NCBI GenBank assembly: GCA_028289645.1
Contig: JANQOK010000013.1
Span: 496,001-560,000, forward strand
Source of the DNA: Anderseniella sp.
GTDB taxonomy: Bacteria; Pseudomonadota; Alphaproteobacteria; Rhizobiales; Aestuariivirgaceae
Direction of reading: 5' to 3'
Length of the DNA: 64,000 bases
Positions 20,454 through 30,513 of this stretch are shown piece by piece. The notes under the pieces were generated by a model that saw only the letters and a program-made list of their open reading frames with translations, ran no database searches and was not told the DNA's origin. Each line of letters opens with the position of its first letter. Within the stretch, counting starts at the first letter, position 1. A program made the position numbers and the translations under genes.

Positions 20454-20489
20454 AACTGCGTGTTGTCGCCTTAGTGCCCCAAAAAAGGC

Positions 20490-20568
20490 GGGGCCAGCAT
20501 CAGGTGGGAATGATGCTGACCCCTGGGACCCGGTTGGTGGGGGATGGGGAGGGGATGCCGACCGGGCC
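20490..20568. repeat. Tandem hairpins with G-rich loop in convergent intergenic region
   Basis: GGGGCCAGCATCA / TGATGCTGACCCC (12/13 paired) then CCCGGTTGG / CCGACCGGG enclosing GGGGGATGGGGAGGGG. Confidence 0.65.
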
Positions 20569-20637
20569 GTTCCGCAGGTTCTTTTTGCTCGGGTCAATTG
20601 CCGCGCGGGCGAACCTGATATTGCTGATGATGTCTGA

Positions 20638-21276
20638 TCAGTTTGCTCCTGCGATTGTGTCTCTGTCCCTTGCGTAACGTGTGCTCATCGACACCCAGAT
20701 GCGCGGGTTCTTCTGGGACTGGCGCTTCAGGTACTCGTATCCGGTCTCCGACCAGCGCAGAACCTGGCGGCGGCGGTTGTCGAGAATGAAATCGCCGCCG
20801 TCGGTGCGCACCATCAGGACCGCGTGACCGTCGCCGTTTTCATCGAACACGACCGTGATGAGCAGCGCTTCGGGAGCAAACCCGAGGCCCTCGAGGTAGC
20901 GCTTTTTCATGAGCACGTAGTCTTCGCAATCGCCGGCGATTGACGGGTAGTCCCAGCGCTCGACCGTGCCGTACAAGTCCATGTCGGTGGCCGGAACGAT
21001 CTTGTCGTTGACAAAGTCATTGACCTCGACGAGCTGCGCCCAGGTCCTGTTGTTCAGTTCAGCCTGCGTCTTTCCGCTGCCGACATTGCGGCATTCCGCT
21101 GTGTAACGGGCGCAGAACTGGACATAACCGATGGGTGGCAGGGTTACGCCAAACTCCGGTGCATGAATGTTGGCAGACGCGGTGATATTGCCGGTCTTCT
21201 GCTGGTTGTAGGCATGTGCCGGAAGTGCTGTGGTCATGACCGCCAGGCACATGGCTATCCCCTTCAAAGTGTTCAT
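20638..21276 (-). CDS. Transglutaminase-like cysteine peptidase (BTLCP type), exported
   Basis: Signal peptide; YVQFCARYTAECR; YGTVERWDYPSIAGDCEDYVLMKKRYLEGLGF; DGHAVLMVRTDGGDFILDN. Confidence 0.9.
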   Translation of the reverse strand: MNTLKGIAMCLAVMTTALPAHAYNQQKTGNITASANIHAPEFGVTLPPIGYVQFCARYTAECRNVGSGKTQAELNNRTWAQLVEVNDFVNDKIVPATDMDLYGTVERWDYPSIAGDCEDYVLMKKRYLEGLGFAPEALLITVVFDENGDGHAVLMVRTDGGDFILDNRRRQVLRWSETGYEYLKRQSQKNPRIWVSMSTRYARDRDTIAGAN

Positions 21277-21462
21277 TTTCAAACGCCCCATCCTTTTTTG
21301 TTGTTGGATGGAAGCTATCGGAGGGGACTTGAGATTCAGCTAAACAGATGTGCCAGATTTGAGTCATTCGCCGTGAAATTCGTTAATCATGAAGCAGTTG
21401 CTAACGGGCCCGCGGCGTGGTCATAGGCCAGGTATTCAGCCTCTGATCCGGCGACAAGCATG

Positions 21463-21499
21463 AAAAAACCCGCCAATGCAGATTGCACTCGGCGGGTTT
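21463..21499 (-). terminator. Intrinsic terminator of the PilZ-protein gene
   Basis: On minus strand AAACCCGCC...GGCGGGTTT 9-bp stem followed by T run (AAAAAA on + strand). Confidence 0.9.
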
Positions 21500-21521
21500 G
21501 GACTGAACAGGTTATCGGTGC

Positions 21522-22244
21522 TTAGAGCACCGCATGCTCGGCCAGCTTTGATGGTTCCAGCGCCCGCATAAACTCTATGGCGATGCCGTCCGATGTAAAG
21601 CGCACCACGCGGCCGCGCATTCTTCCCAGCGACAGGTAGGTGCCGATGGCAGGCAATACGTCGGTTTTAATGGAAGCGCCGGAAACGGAGATATCGATGA
21701 CCTCACACGAATATTCGCGACCGTCATGCAGAGTGATCTGGGAAGTCTTGTCTTTTGGCGCATAGCGGTCGTCGCGGCGCTCTTCAGGGTCGGACTGTTC
21801 AAACCACTCAAGGCGGCGTTCCATGCGCTCACGCCGCCTGCCGGTGAGATTGAAAGCCACGTAAAAGCCTTCATCGACGGTTTTCTCCATGGTTCCGTCC
21901 ACACGGCCAATGTCGTCCAGGTAAGCGATGACCGGCGTGCCGGGCTCGACGCTGTGGTCGCTCAGCAATGTGACGCCATCGGCATCAATACTGGCCATCT
22001 GACATGGATACTCGCTCATATCAGGCAGCATGAAACGGCCGAAGATGATTCTTTTGCCACTGTCAGATGAAGTCGCTGATGTGTTTGAGTCGGCTTCCGC
22101 TGAAAATGCACTCACTTTGACAGTCCTCTGCATGGTGCCGTTAAAGGGGTATGCCGAGAGCGCTGCCGGCAGTTCTCTCGTTCCGTGTCCATACATTAGC
22201 CGGTTTGGTGTAAATGCGGCCTTAACGGAACGATCATTTAACAA
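21522..22244 (-). CDS. PilZ domain-containing protein
   Basis: RRDDRYAPKDKTSQITLHDGREYSCEVIDISVSGASIKTDVLPAIGTYLSLG; upstream PilZ-like region GRFMLPDMSEYPCQMASIDADGVTLLS. Confidence 0.88.
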   Translation of the reverse strand: MLNDRSVKAAFTPNRLMYGHGTRELPAALSAYPFNGTMQRTVKVSAFSAEADSNTSATSSDSGKRIIFGRFMLPDMSEYPCQMASIDADGVTLLSDHSVEPGTPVIAYLDDIGRVDGTMEKTVDEGFYVAFNLTGRRRERMERRLEWFEQSDPEERRDDRYAPKDKTSQITLHDGREYSCEVIDISVSGASIKTDVLPAIGTYLSLGRMRGRVVRFTSDGIAIEFMRALEPSKLAEHAVL

Positions 22245-22323
22245 CCAGTCGCAACGCCGGCAGGAGTCGTTTGCCGGATGCTTGCAGCTGTGTCCTGTTC
22301 CCTAAAAGCCGGCAGAAAACTCG

Positions 22324-22974
22324 TCAGGCTTTTCCGCCGTCTATGACACGCAGGAAACTGGAATTGATGCGCCTGACCTCATCGCTGCTGGATGCCGGTG
22401 TCGAGACCGGTTCGCCGGGAAGCATGTCGCTCCACAGAATGCGGATCTTGCGCACCTGGAATGTTACCAGCGGGTCCGGGGCAACACCTCGAGCGTCGCG
22501 GAACGGTGCAATTGTCGTAAGTGCGTGGACATTCCTGCCATTGGCAGAGATGACCGGCACCGCAAGCAACTCAAATCCGACTTCACGGCCGCTGAAGGAA
22601 TGGGCGAGAAATCGGCCGACGCACGGTTGCTTCATTCCCACGACGGTATCCAGGCCGCGAAGAATGGTTTCACGGTCAAAGTTGGGCCAGTCGTCAAAGG
22701 CCGTCGCGCCGGTCAGTTGCTGGCCCATAGTGTCACAAACGGCAGACCCCGCCAGCCGGTATACATAGGACAGTTTATGCGGGTCGCGCGCCAGTATGCA
22801 GGTCCACGGTATGATGCGGTCCAGATCGCGCATAGTAATGTCGGTCCTCAACGGCGCGGCGTCTTCGCCGCGGATACGTTCCCAGGCGCGCAGCAACTTG
22901 CGACTGGTGGGATGCATGACTATCTCATCAGTGACATTGTTGAAAATCTGGTTCGTGCCTGACATATAAGTCAC
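22324..22974 (-). CDS. PAS domain-containing protein (PAS_5/DUF1457-like)
   Basis: RKLLRAWERIRG...LRDLDRIIPWTCILARDPHKLSYVYRLAGSAVCDTMGQQLTG pattern. Confidence 0.78.
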   Translation of the reverse strand: MTYMSGTNQIFNNVTDEIVMHPTSRKLLRAWERIRGEDAAPLRTDITMRDLDRIIPWTCILARDPHKLSYVYRLAGSAVCDTMGQQLTGATAFDDWPNFDRETILRGLDTVVGMKQPCVGRFLAHSFSGREVGFELLAVPVISANGRNVHALTTIAPFRDARGVAPDPLVTFQVRKIRILWSDMLPGEPVSTPASSSDEVRRINSSFLRVIDGGKA

Positions 22975-23036
22975 CTGCCTGACTGGTATCTCGTTGTTTC
23001 AAAGCTGAACGCTGTTACCCCGTCTTTGCAGGCACC

Positions 23037-23867
23037 GTGCCAGACAGTGATAATCAGACAGGCAAATCCATGGATGACGACAAATTCCCTGAAAACTGGC
23101 GATTTGACGAGAGACAGCGGCGATCTGACGACCTGGACGCATCGAAAATTCGGCGCGCCGGGCCCCCTGCTGTCAATGCGCCGGGCGTGGTGCTGTTACT
23201 GGCCGGCACACTGCTGCTGATTCATGCCGGGCTGCAGCTTGTCGGCAGCGATACCTACAACCGTGTTCTTCTGACCCTGGCATTCCTGCCGGTTCGGTTT
23301 CAGACACTGACGGAATTTGGCGGCCAATTGCTGCCTGGCGGTGAAATTGCGCGTGTAACGTCGTTCTTCACCTACGCGCTGCTGCATGGAAGCTGGACCC
23401 ATCTGGTGATGAACATGGTCTGGATGCTGGCGTTCGGGTCGGTGGCGGCCAGACGGTTGGGGCCAGCCCGGTTTATCGGCCTGTCCATGCTTGCAGCAGG
23501 TGTGGCAGCGGCATTTTCCATGGTCATGAACTGGGGTACGGGCGCAATACTGGTCGGCGCGTCCGGTGCCATTGCAGGACAGATGGCGGTGGCGGTCCGG
23601 CTGATTTTCGCCCATGGCGGCACACTGATGAGCAGTTTACGCAAGGACCTGTCGCTGGTGCCGCCGGAACCGCTGCTGAGGCTGTTTACGAACCGGTCCG
23701 CGGTTATCTTTATTGCCGTCTGGCTCGGCGTTGACATGCTGTTTGCATCATCTGGTCTGCTCAGCGGCGCGCGCATAGCCTGGGAAGCCCACCTGGGAGG
23801 TTTCCTGACCGGTTTGCTGGTGTTCGGGTGGCTCGATCCGGCCAGGAGGAGCCAAGCGCGGACCTGA
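23037..23867 (+). CDS. Rhomboid family intramembrane serine protease
   Basis: HGSWTHLVMNMVWMLAFGSVAARRLG; GASGAIAGQ (Ser); WEAHLGGFLTGLL (His). Confidence 0.92.
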   Translation: MPDSDNQTGKSMDDDKFPENWRFDERQRRSDDLDASKIRRAGPPAVNAPGVVLLLAGTLLLIHAGLQLVGSDTYNRVLLTLAFLPVRFQTLTEFGGQLLPGGEIARVTSFFTYALLHGSWTHLVMNMVWMLAFGSVAARRLGPARFIGLSMLAAGVAAAFSMVMNWGTGAILVGASGAIAGQMAVAVRLIFAHGGTLMSSLRKDLSLVPPEPLLRLFTNRSAVIFIAVWLGVDMLFASSGLLSGARIAWEAHLGGFLTGLLVFGWLDPARRSQART

Positions 23868-24062
23868 GGTGGAAATCAGGCCGGTTTTTGTCTGCTGCGC
23901 TGCGCTATGTTGTTGAGATTGATGGGATAACGAATTCCCACCTCAATCATGATTAATATAGATTCAAGCCGTTTGGGAAACATCTGATTAAGGGTTTTGT
24001 GCCAATAATTCCGCATCGCGCGTTTCAGCGCCACTTTTTGCGAAAAAAGGTCAGTACCCACA

Positions 24063-24605
24063 ATGAATGCCGCGGACATTGTTGAGCAATATGGACGTGG
24101 TGTTCCGGCAATCGTGCAGTCCACCAAGCTTGTGGATGTGTGTGAATACCTTCTGTCATGCCGCGCGCCGGGAACAGTCATCCTCAGCGAGTATGGCGAA
24201 GTCAAAGGAACACTGTCCCAGAAGGATATCATCAATGCGTCCGGCAGGCTTGGCTCTTCGGTCATGCAGATGGTGGCCAGCGACTTAGTCCGTGACCTTG
24301 TTCCGGCATGTGAAACGACAACTCATATCATCCAGGTGATGGAATTGTTGAACAACACGGCTTCGGAGTTTGTACTGGTCACCGAGCATGGTGAAATCAA
24401 GGGGATGATCACGCTTGCCGACGTGCATGATCTGCTGTTGCATGCTTTGACGGAAGAGGTTGCGGAAACTGCCGATACGGCTGACGACACCGACGCCAAG
24501 CCAGCGCCGCGGAAGAAGGCCGCGGCCGCAAAAAGTGCGGGTTCCGATGCAGAAGCCGCTGCTCCGCCACCGGCTGAGTATGAAGAGATCCGCAACTCGG
24601 CATAG
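24063..24605 (+). CDS. CBS domain protein with Ala/Lys-rich C-terminal tail
   Basis: Paired CBS pattern GTVILSEYGEVKGTLSQKDIINA and FVLVTEHGEIKGMITLADVHDLL. Confidence 0.85.
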   Translation: MNAADIVEQYGRGVPAIVQSTKLVDVCEYLLSCRAPGTVILSEYGEVKGTLSQKDIINASGRLGSSVMQMVASDLVRDLVPACETTTHIIQVMELLNNTASEFVLVTEHGEIKGMITLADVHDLLLHALTEEVAETADTADDTDAKPAPRKKAAAAKSAGSDAEAAAPPPAEYEEIRNSA

Positions 24606-24622
24606 ACCGGAACCGGCGCCGG

Positions 24623-25066
24623 TTACTTCTTGCCGTAGGTCGCTTCAGGGTCGATTTTCCTGACATTGTCGATTGTTGTCAGGCTCCGATCCCGGTTCAC
24701 TTCGCGGTAGAAGCAGCTGGCGCGACCCGTATGGCACGCAGCCCCGTCGCCGGCGACACGAACCTCCAGCACCAATATGTCCTGATCGCAGTCAGTGCGA
24801 ATGCGTTCAATGTGCTGCAGTTGTCCGGAGGTTTCGCCCTTCTTCCACAACGACTTGCGCGAGCGTGAGTAATAGTGCGCCAGGCCGGTTTCGAGGCTCA
24901 GCGCCAGACTCTCGCTGTTCATGAAGGCAAACATCAATGGTGCGTTGGTTGCTGCATCGATTGCCATGGCCGGAATGAGCCCGGCATCGTCAAAGCGCGG
25001 CGCAAATTCGCCGCCCTCTTCAATATCTGCAATGCTGGCCGGCTGGGGGAAAAGGGTATCGGTCAC
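24623..25066 (-). CDS. hisI: Phosphoribosyl-AMP cyclohydrolase
   Basis: [68 protein letters not shown]. Confidence 0.95.
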   Translation of the reverse strand: MTDTLFPQPASIADIEEGGEFAPRFDDAGLIPAMAIDAATNAPLMFAFMNSESLALSLETGLAHYYSRSRKSLWKKGETSGQLQHIERIRTDCDQDILVLEVRVAGDGAACHTGRASCFYREVNRDRSLTTIDNVRKIDPEATYGKK

Positions 25067-25095
25067 GTCAGTTTCCCCTGTGCTTGGAAAACGTA

Positions 25096-25779
25096 TCAGT
25101 CAGGCTGGCGGTAGCGCACCATTTCCATGAAGCGCGCCTGCAGGGCAGGCTGTGACTTGAAATCGCCGGTGAACCGAGTGGTCAATGTAGACGCGTCACG
25201 CTTCTGCACGCCCCGCATTGTCATGCAATTGTGAACCGCTTCGATCATGACCGCCACGCCGCGAGCGTCCAGTTGGGTGTCGATGGCATGCACGATCTGG
25301 GCGGTGAGGTTTTCCTGGGTCTGCAGACGCCGGGAGAAAACCTCCACCACACGCGCCAGCTTTGACAAACCCACGACGCCGTTGGTTGGCAGATAGGCAA
25401 TGTGCGCATGGCCCTGGAACGGAACCATGTGGTGTTCGCAATGGGAGAAAAACTCGATGTTGCGCACCAGCACGATATCGTCGTAGCCACCGACGTCTTC
25501 AAAGGTGCGCTGCAGCGCATCGCGGCCATCGGCCTGATAACCGGAGAACAATTCCGAATATGCTTTCAGCACCCGTTTGGGCGTGTCCAGCAGGCCCTCC
25601 CGGTCCGGATCATCACCGGCCCACGAGATCAGCGTACGCACGGCCTTGAGAGCTTCTTCCTCGGAAGGCTTTTCAATGACCGGGCCAGACCCGATATCGG
25701 GCTTTGCAGTACCTATACGTTTAACGACAGCGTCCATTCGGGCCTCGATAGAGTCTTGTAATTTCAGGGCTAAATGCAT
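25096..25779 (-). CDS. folE: GTP cyclohydrolase I
   Basis: [55 protein letters not shown]. Confidence 0.96.
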   Translation of the reverse strand: MHLALKLQDSIEARMDAVVKRIGTAKPDIGSGPVIEKPSEEEALKAVRTLISWAGDDPDREGLLDTPKRVLKAYSELFSGYQADGRDALQRTFEDVGGYDDIVLVRNIEFFSHCEHHMVPFQGHAHIAYLPTNGVVGLSKLARVVEVFSRRLQTQENLTAQIVHAIDTQLDARGVAVMIEAVHNCMTMRGVQKRDASTLTTRFTGDFKSQPALQARFMEMVRYRQPD

Positions 25780-26023
25780 TGATTTAACGCTGGTTTGTCA
25801 TTTCGGGTTCACTCAACCTGCAGCAAATTTTTAAAACCCGGCAATTTGCGTCTGGTCTTAGCACAAGCTGTGCCGGAATCCAAAAGACAGATTGCGGAGG
25901 GGGCATGCATTAGGCATATGAAAGTGGCTATTGGTTCCCTCAGGTATATCGATCACTCTGAGACAGCATATGGCGGAAAGAGGCTGGTAATACAAGCCGG
26001 TTCGACCCATATTGGCCACTGCC

Positions 26024-26479
26024 ATGATAAACGATGTCTATAACAAACAGATCCTGGGCTTTGCCGCCGACATTCCCCGGCTCGGCAGACTGGACGCTCC
26101 TCAGGGCACGGCAATTGCCCACTCAAAACTCTGCGGTTCAAAGGTGACCGTCGATCTCATGCTCGACAGTGGCGTGGTGTCGGACTTTGCCCACGATGTG
26201 AAGGCGTGTGCGCTGGGCCAGGCGTCGTCCTCGATAATGGCGCATCATGTGGTCGGTTCCACTCCTGACGAATTGCGTACCGTGCGAGATCAGATGTACG
26301 ACATGCTGAAGAATGGCGGGCCGGCGCCGGATGGCAAATGGTCTGACCTTGAAGCGCTGTCACCGGTGCGCGACTTCAAGGCTCGCCATGCCTCGACCCT
26401 GTTGACCTTCGATGCGGTGTGCAATGCGATCGATATAGCCGAAGGCAAGCAGGGCGAAAGCGCCGCCCAGTCAGCCTGA
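26024..26479 (+). CDS. Iron-sulfur cluster assembly scaffold protein (IscU/NifU-N type)
   Basis: Three conserved Cys: SKLCGSKV, DVKACALGQASSSIM, FDAVCNAID. Confidence 0.88.
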   Translation: MINDVYNKQILGFAADIPRLGRLDAPQGTAIAHSKLCGSKVTVDLMLDSGVVSDFAHDVKACALGQASSSIMAHHVVGSTPDELRTVRDQMYDMLKNGGPAPDGKWSDLEALSPVRDFKARHASTLLTFDAVCNAIDIAEGKQGESAAQSA

Positions 26480-28015
26480 TTTCTTCTCCGGTTGCGGTGG
26501 AGGCGGAAACCGGGAGGTCTTTTCCAGCACATTGAGGTCCTTGTGATTGCGCATGTACTGTTCTGATGCATCGCGCAATGGCTGGTAATCCCATGGATAC
26601 CAGTTGCCCTTGCGCAGCGCCTGCCAGACTGCAAGCCGCACCAGCTGGCTCTCCCTGATGTCCGCTTCCAGCCGGGAAGGGTTCCAGCGTGCCGCCGCCA
26701 TCGACCGGAACTTGCGCACGACCTCTGCATGATCAGGATGGCTTGCAAGGTTGTTGGTCTCATTCGGATCGGAGGCCAGGTCGAACAACTGGTCCGGGTC
26801 CGGGCGCGATGCGGTGTATTTCCAGTTTGCCTGCCGGATCATCAGCAGCGGGGCGAGACAGCCTTCCGCCGTCAGTTCCGCATAGATGACGTGTTCCGGA
26901 TTTTCAGCACCACCCTGGAGCAGAGGCAGGAGGGATTGCCCATCCAGTGTGGCAGCGTGTTCCTGACGACCGGCGATGTCGCTCAGTGTCGGCAGGATGT
27001 CCAGCAGTGAAGCCGGTTGTGCGACCCGGCGGGCGGCAAAACGGCCAGGCGCGGACACGATCAGCGGCACCCGGGCGGAATGTTCCATGAAGCTCATCTT
27101 GTACCAGAGGCCGCGCTCGCCCAGCATGTCACCGTGATCGGAAGTGAACATGATGATGGTATCATCGCTCAGCCCGCAATCAGCAAGCGTCCCCAATATC
27201 TTGCCGACATGATCGTCGAGATAGGAGATGTTCGCGTAGTAGGCGCGCCTGGCATTGCGGATGTCCTGGTCGGATATGTCATAGTCGTCCATGGCCGACA
27301 CTTTCCAAAGCCGCTGGCTGTGCGGGTCCATGTCGTCATAGGCAATGGCCGGGGTGGCAGGTGCGTCAATGTCATCGTCGGAATACAGGTTCCAGTACTT
27401 TGCCCGGGCTGCGTACGGGTCATGCGGATGGGTGAATGAGGCGACTAGGCAAAACGGGCGTTGCTCCGGGTTGCGGGCATAGTCGTAGATGCGGCGACAT
27501 GCCTGAAATGCCACCTCATCATCATATTCCAGTTGATTGGTCTGTTCGGCGATGCCGGCCTGCTTGACCGAGAGCAGGTTGTGGTACCACCAGTCGACGC
27601 GCTCCTGGGGCTTGCGCCAGTCGGGCGTCCATCCGAAGTCGGCTGGATAGATGTCGGTGGTCAGGCGTTCCTCGAAGCCGTGCAACTGATCCGGACCGAC
27701 AAAATGCATCTTGCCGGACAGGCAGGTGCGATAGCCCTCCAGGCGCAGGTAATGCGCAAAGCTTGGAATCTGGGACGCAAATTCGGCAGCATTGTCGTAG
27801 ACCCGGTTGCGCGACGGCAACTGTCCGGACATCATTGCCGCGCGTCCCGGTGCACACAGCGGGCTTGGCGAGTAGAAGTTTTCGAAGACCACGCCGTCTT
27901 TGGCCAGGCGGTCAATATTGGGTGTCTTGGCGACCTGGTGCCCGTAGCAAGACAGGAACAGGGCAGACAACTGATCGACCATGATGAGTACGATATTGGG
28001 TTTGGTTTCAGGCAT
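26471..28015 (-). CDS. Sulfatase, choline-sulfatase-like
   Basis: NIVLIMVDQLSALFLSCYG; C-x-P-x-R sulfatase signature SPLCAPGRAAMMSG; FTSDHGDMLGERGLWYKMSFMEHSARVPLIV. Confidence 0.9.
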   Translation of the reverse strand: MPETKPNIVLIMVDQLSALFLSCYGHQVAKTPNIDRLAKDGVVFENFYSPSPLCAPGRAAMMSGQLPSRNRVYDNAAEFASQIPSFAHYLRLEGYRTCLSGKMHFVGPDQLHGFEERLTTDIYPADFGWTPDWRKPQERVDWWYHNLLSVKQAGIAEQTNQLEYDDEVAFQACRRIYDYARNPEQRPFCLVASFTHPHDPYAARAKYWNLYSDDDIDAPATPAIAYDDMDPHSQRLWKVSAMDDYDISDQDIRNARRAYYANISYLDDHVGKILGTLADCGLSDDTIIMFTSDHGDMLGERGLWYKMSFMEHSARVPLIVSAPGRFAARRVAQPASLLDILPTLSDIAGRQEHAATLDGQSLLPLLQGGAENPEHVIYAELTAEGCLAPLLMIRQANWKYTASRPDPDQLFDLASDPNETNNLASHPDHAEVVRKFRSMAAARWNPSRLEADIRESQLVRLAVWQALRKGNWYPWDYQPLRDASEQYMRNHKDLNVLEKTSRFPPPPQPEKKSG

Positions 28016-28080
28016 CACGGACCTTATGTAAAGTGCTGTGGACTGACCGCCAGCTTAGCTTTCGAGCAAGGAGCAGTAGA

Positions 28081-28404
28081 TTGAAAGACCGACCGTTTCC
28101 AGTGAAGCCGCGACAAGGCCCGGTGGCATCGCTAATGCTGCTGCTGATCCGCGGTTATCAACTTACCTTGTCGTATTTTCTTGGCCGCACTTGCCGACAT
28201 CTGCCGACATGCTCCAGTTACACCATGGAGGCAATCTCAATGCATGGTGCCTGGGCTGGTTTCTGGCTTGGTTTTTTCCGGATTGCCCGTTGCAATCCTT
28301 GGGGAACCAGCGGTTATGATCCGGTGCCGGAACTGGTAGAACGGGCGGAGTTGAGGTTTTGGCGCTATGCCTGCTTGACGAAGCGGGTTGAAAAGAGGCA
28401 ATAA
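28081..28404 (+). CDS. yidD: Membrane protein insertion efficiency factor YidD
   Basis: LIRGYQLTLSYFLGRTCRHLPTCSSYTMEAISMHGAWAGFWLGFFRIARCNPWGTSGYDPVP. Confidence 0.94.
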   Translation: MKDRPFPVKPRQGPVASLMLLLIRGYQLTLSYFLGRTCRHLPTCSSYTMEAISMHGAWAGFWLGFFRIARCNPWGTSGYDPVPELVERAELRFWRYACLTKRVEKRQ

Positions 28405-28498
28405 GTGACGCTTTGCGCCGACAGGCAGCGCGCAATAAATCAAGTACTAGATAGCTTACCTGCATTTGTAGGCAGTGAGTGAGCAAGAGGTGACAGCA

Positions 28499-30454
28499 AT
28501 GATTTCCCTTACATTTCCTGATGGATCAGTGCGCCAGTACGAGGCTGGCACAATTGGGCGCGACGTGGCTGGGTCGATTGCCAAGTCGCTGCAGAAAAAG
28601 GCGGTTGCCGTTGAACTGAACGGCGCGCTGGCTGATCTGTCCGACCCGATCAATGCCGACGCTGAGTTAAAGATAATCACACGCGATGATCCTGAAGCGC
28701 TGGAGTTGATCCGGCATGACGCCGCCCACGTGATGGCGGAAGCGGTACAGGAACTGTGGCCTGGTACACAGGTGACCATCGGTCCGGTCATCGAGAATGG
28801 CTTCTACTACGATTTCAAGCGCAATCAGCCGTTCACCACAGAAGACTTGCCGGTGATCGAAAAGAAAATGCGCGAGATCATTCAGCGCAACAAGGCGTTC
28901 ACCAAAGAGGTCTGGCCGCGTGACAAGGTCAAGCAGGTGTTCGCCGACAAAGGCGAGGCCTACAAGGTCGAACTGGTAGATGCAGTTCCGGACGAGGAAG
29001 AGCTGAAAATCTACTATCAGGGCGACTGGTTCGACCTGTGTCGCGGGCCACACATGGCTTCCACCGGGCAGATTGGGTCGGCTTTCAAGCTGATGAAAGT
29101 GGCCGGTGCCTATTGGCGTGGTGACAGCGACAATGAAATGCTGACACGCATCTACGGCACGGCCTGGGCGTCACAGGCCGACCTCGACAATTATCTGACC
29201 ATGCTGGAAGAGGCCGAAAAGCGCGACCATCGTAAGCTGGGCCGGGAAATGGATCTGTTTCATTTCCAGGAAGAGGGCCCCGGTGTAGCGTTCTGGCACT
29301 CCAAGGGCTGGCGCATGTTCCAGAATCTAGTCAATTATATGCGGCGCAGGCTGGAAGCGCAGGGCTATGAAGAGATCAACACACCGGAAATACTGGACAA
29401 GGCCTTGTGGGAAACCTCAGGCCACTGGGGTTGGTACCGGGAAAACATGTTCATCACCCAGACTGAAGATGACCGTGTGTTCGCGATCAAGCCGATGAAC
29501 TGCCCGGGCCATGTGTATATCTTCAAGCATGGTCTGAAGTCATACCGGGATCTTCCTGTCAAATACGCGGAGTTTGGCAGTGTGCACCGTTATGAACCGT
29601 CAGGCGCATTGCATGGCCTAATGCGTGTACGCGGCTTTACTCAGGATGACGCGCATGTGTTTTGCACCGAAGAGCAGATGGCATCGGAGTGCATGCGGAT
29701 CAACGACCTGGTCCTGTCCACGTATGCTGACTTCGGGTTCGATGAGATCACCGTAAAGCTGTCGACGCGGCCGGAAAAACGCGTCGGTTCCGATGAAAAC
29801 TGGGACTATGCCGAAAAGGTCATGAGCGAGGTGCTGGAGCAGATCAAGGCGCAGTCCGGCGGCAAGATCAAGACCGAGATCAATCCGGGTGAGGGTGCCT
29901 TTTATGGCCCGAAGTTCGAATATGTGCTACGCGACGCCATTGGCCGCGACTGGCAGTGCGGCACCACGCAGGTAGACTTCAACCTGCCGGAACGCTTTAG
30001 CGCGTTTTACATCGACAGCGATTCTGAGAAGAAGCAGCCGGTTATGATCCACCGGGCCATCTGCGGATCCATGGAACGGTTTCTAGGCATCCTGATCGAG
30101 AACTATGCCGGGCACATGCCGTTGTGGTTTGCACCTGTGCAGGTGGTAGTTGCCACCATTACCCAGGACGCCGATGCGTACGGCGAGCAGGTTGCGGCCC
30201 GGCTCAAGAAAGCCGGCTTGCAGGTCATCACCGATTTCCGCAACGAGAAGATCAACTACAAGGTGCGCGAGCATTCGCTGGCCAAGGTTCCGGTGATCCT
30301 GGTGTGCGGTAACCGCGAGGCGGAAGAAGGCACGGTGAATGTGCGCCGGCTCGGCTCTCGCGACCAGACGTCGATGTCACTGGACGAGGTGACGGCGGCC
30401 CTGGTGGATGAAGCAACGCCGCCTGACATCAGGCGGGCGAATGCAGATAGTTAG
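28499..30454 (+). CDS. thrS: Threonyl-tRNA synthetase
   Basis: TGS domain, [34 protein letters not shown], class II motifs ([31 protein letters not shown]), anticodon-binding C-terminus. Confidence 0.97.
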   Translation: MISLTFPDGSVRQYEAGTIGRDVAGSIAKSLQKKAVAVELNGALADLSDPINADAELKIITRDDPEALELIRHDAAHVMAEAVQELWPGTQVTIGPVIENGFYYDFKRNQPFTTEDLPVIEKKMREIIQRNKAFTKEVWPRDKVKQVFADKGEAYKVELVDAVPDEEELKIYYQGDWFDLCRGPHMASTGQIGSAFKLMKVAGAYWRGDSDNEMLTRIYGTAWASQADLDNYLTMLEEAEKRDHRKLGREMDLFHFQEEGPGVAFWHSKGWRMFQNLVNYMRRRLEAQGYEEINTPEILDKALWETSGHWGWYRENMFITQTEDDRVFAIKPMNCPGHVYIFKHGLKSYRDLPVKYAEFGSVHRYEPSGALHGLMRVRGFTQDDAHVFCTEEQMASECMRINDLVLSTYADFGFDEITVKLSTRPEKRVGSDENWDYAEKVMSEVLEQIKAQSGGKIKTEINPGEGAFYGPKFEYVLRDAIGRDWQCGTTQVDFNLPERFSAFYIDSDSEKKQPVMIHRAICGSMERFLGILIENYAGHMPLWFAPVQVVVATITQDADAYGEQVAARLKKAGLQVITDFRNEKINYKVREHSLAKVPVILVCGNREAEEGTVNVRRLGSRDQTSMSLDEVTAALVDEATPPDIRRANADS

Positions 30455-30513
30455 GCAGGTTTTTTGGCGAACCTTGCCGGGGTCAATCATTTTGCAGGCC
30501 GAGGGAGACTGAT

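Noticed and set aside
23917-23948. GATTGA...TCAATC hairpin after the rhomboid gene
   Set aside because: Short imperfect stem without a U tract; not distinctive enough to call a terminator
23876-24265. 129-aa minus-strand ORF
   Set aside because: Overlaps the CBS-domain gene antisense; the CBS pattern is clear on the + strand
28405-28498. Possible T-box or threonine attenuator ahead of thrS
   Set aside because: No T-box motif, leader peptide with Thr run or terminator/antiterminator pair could be found
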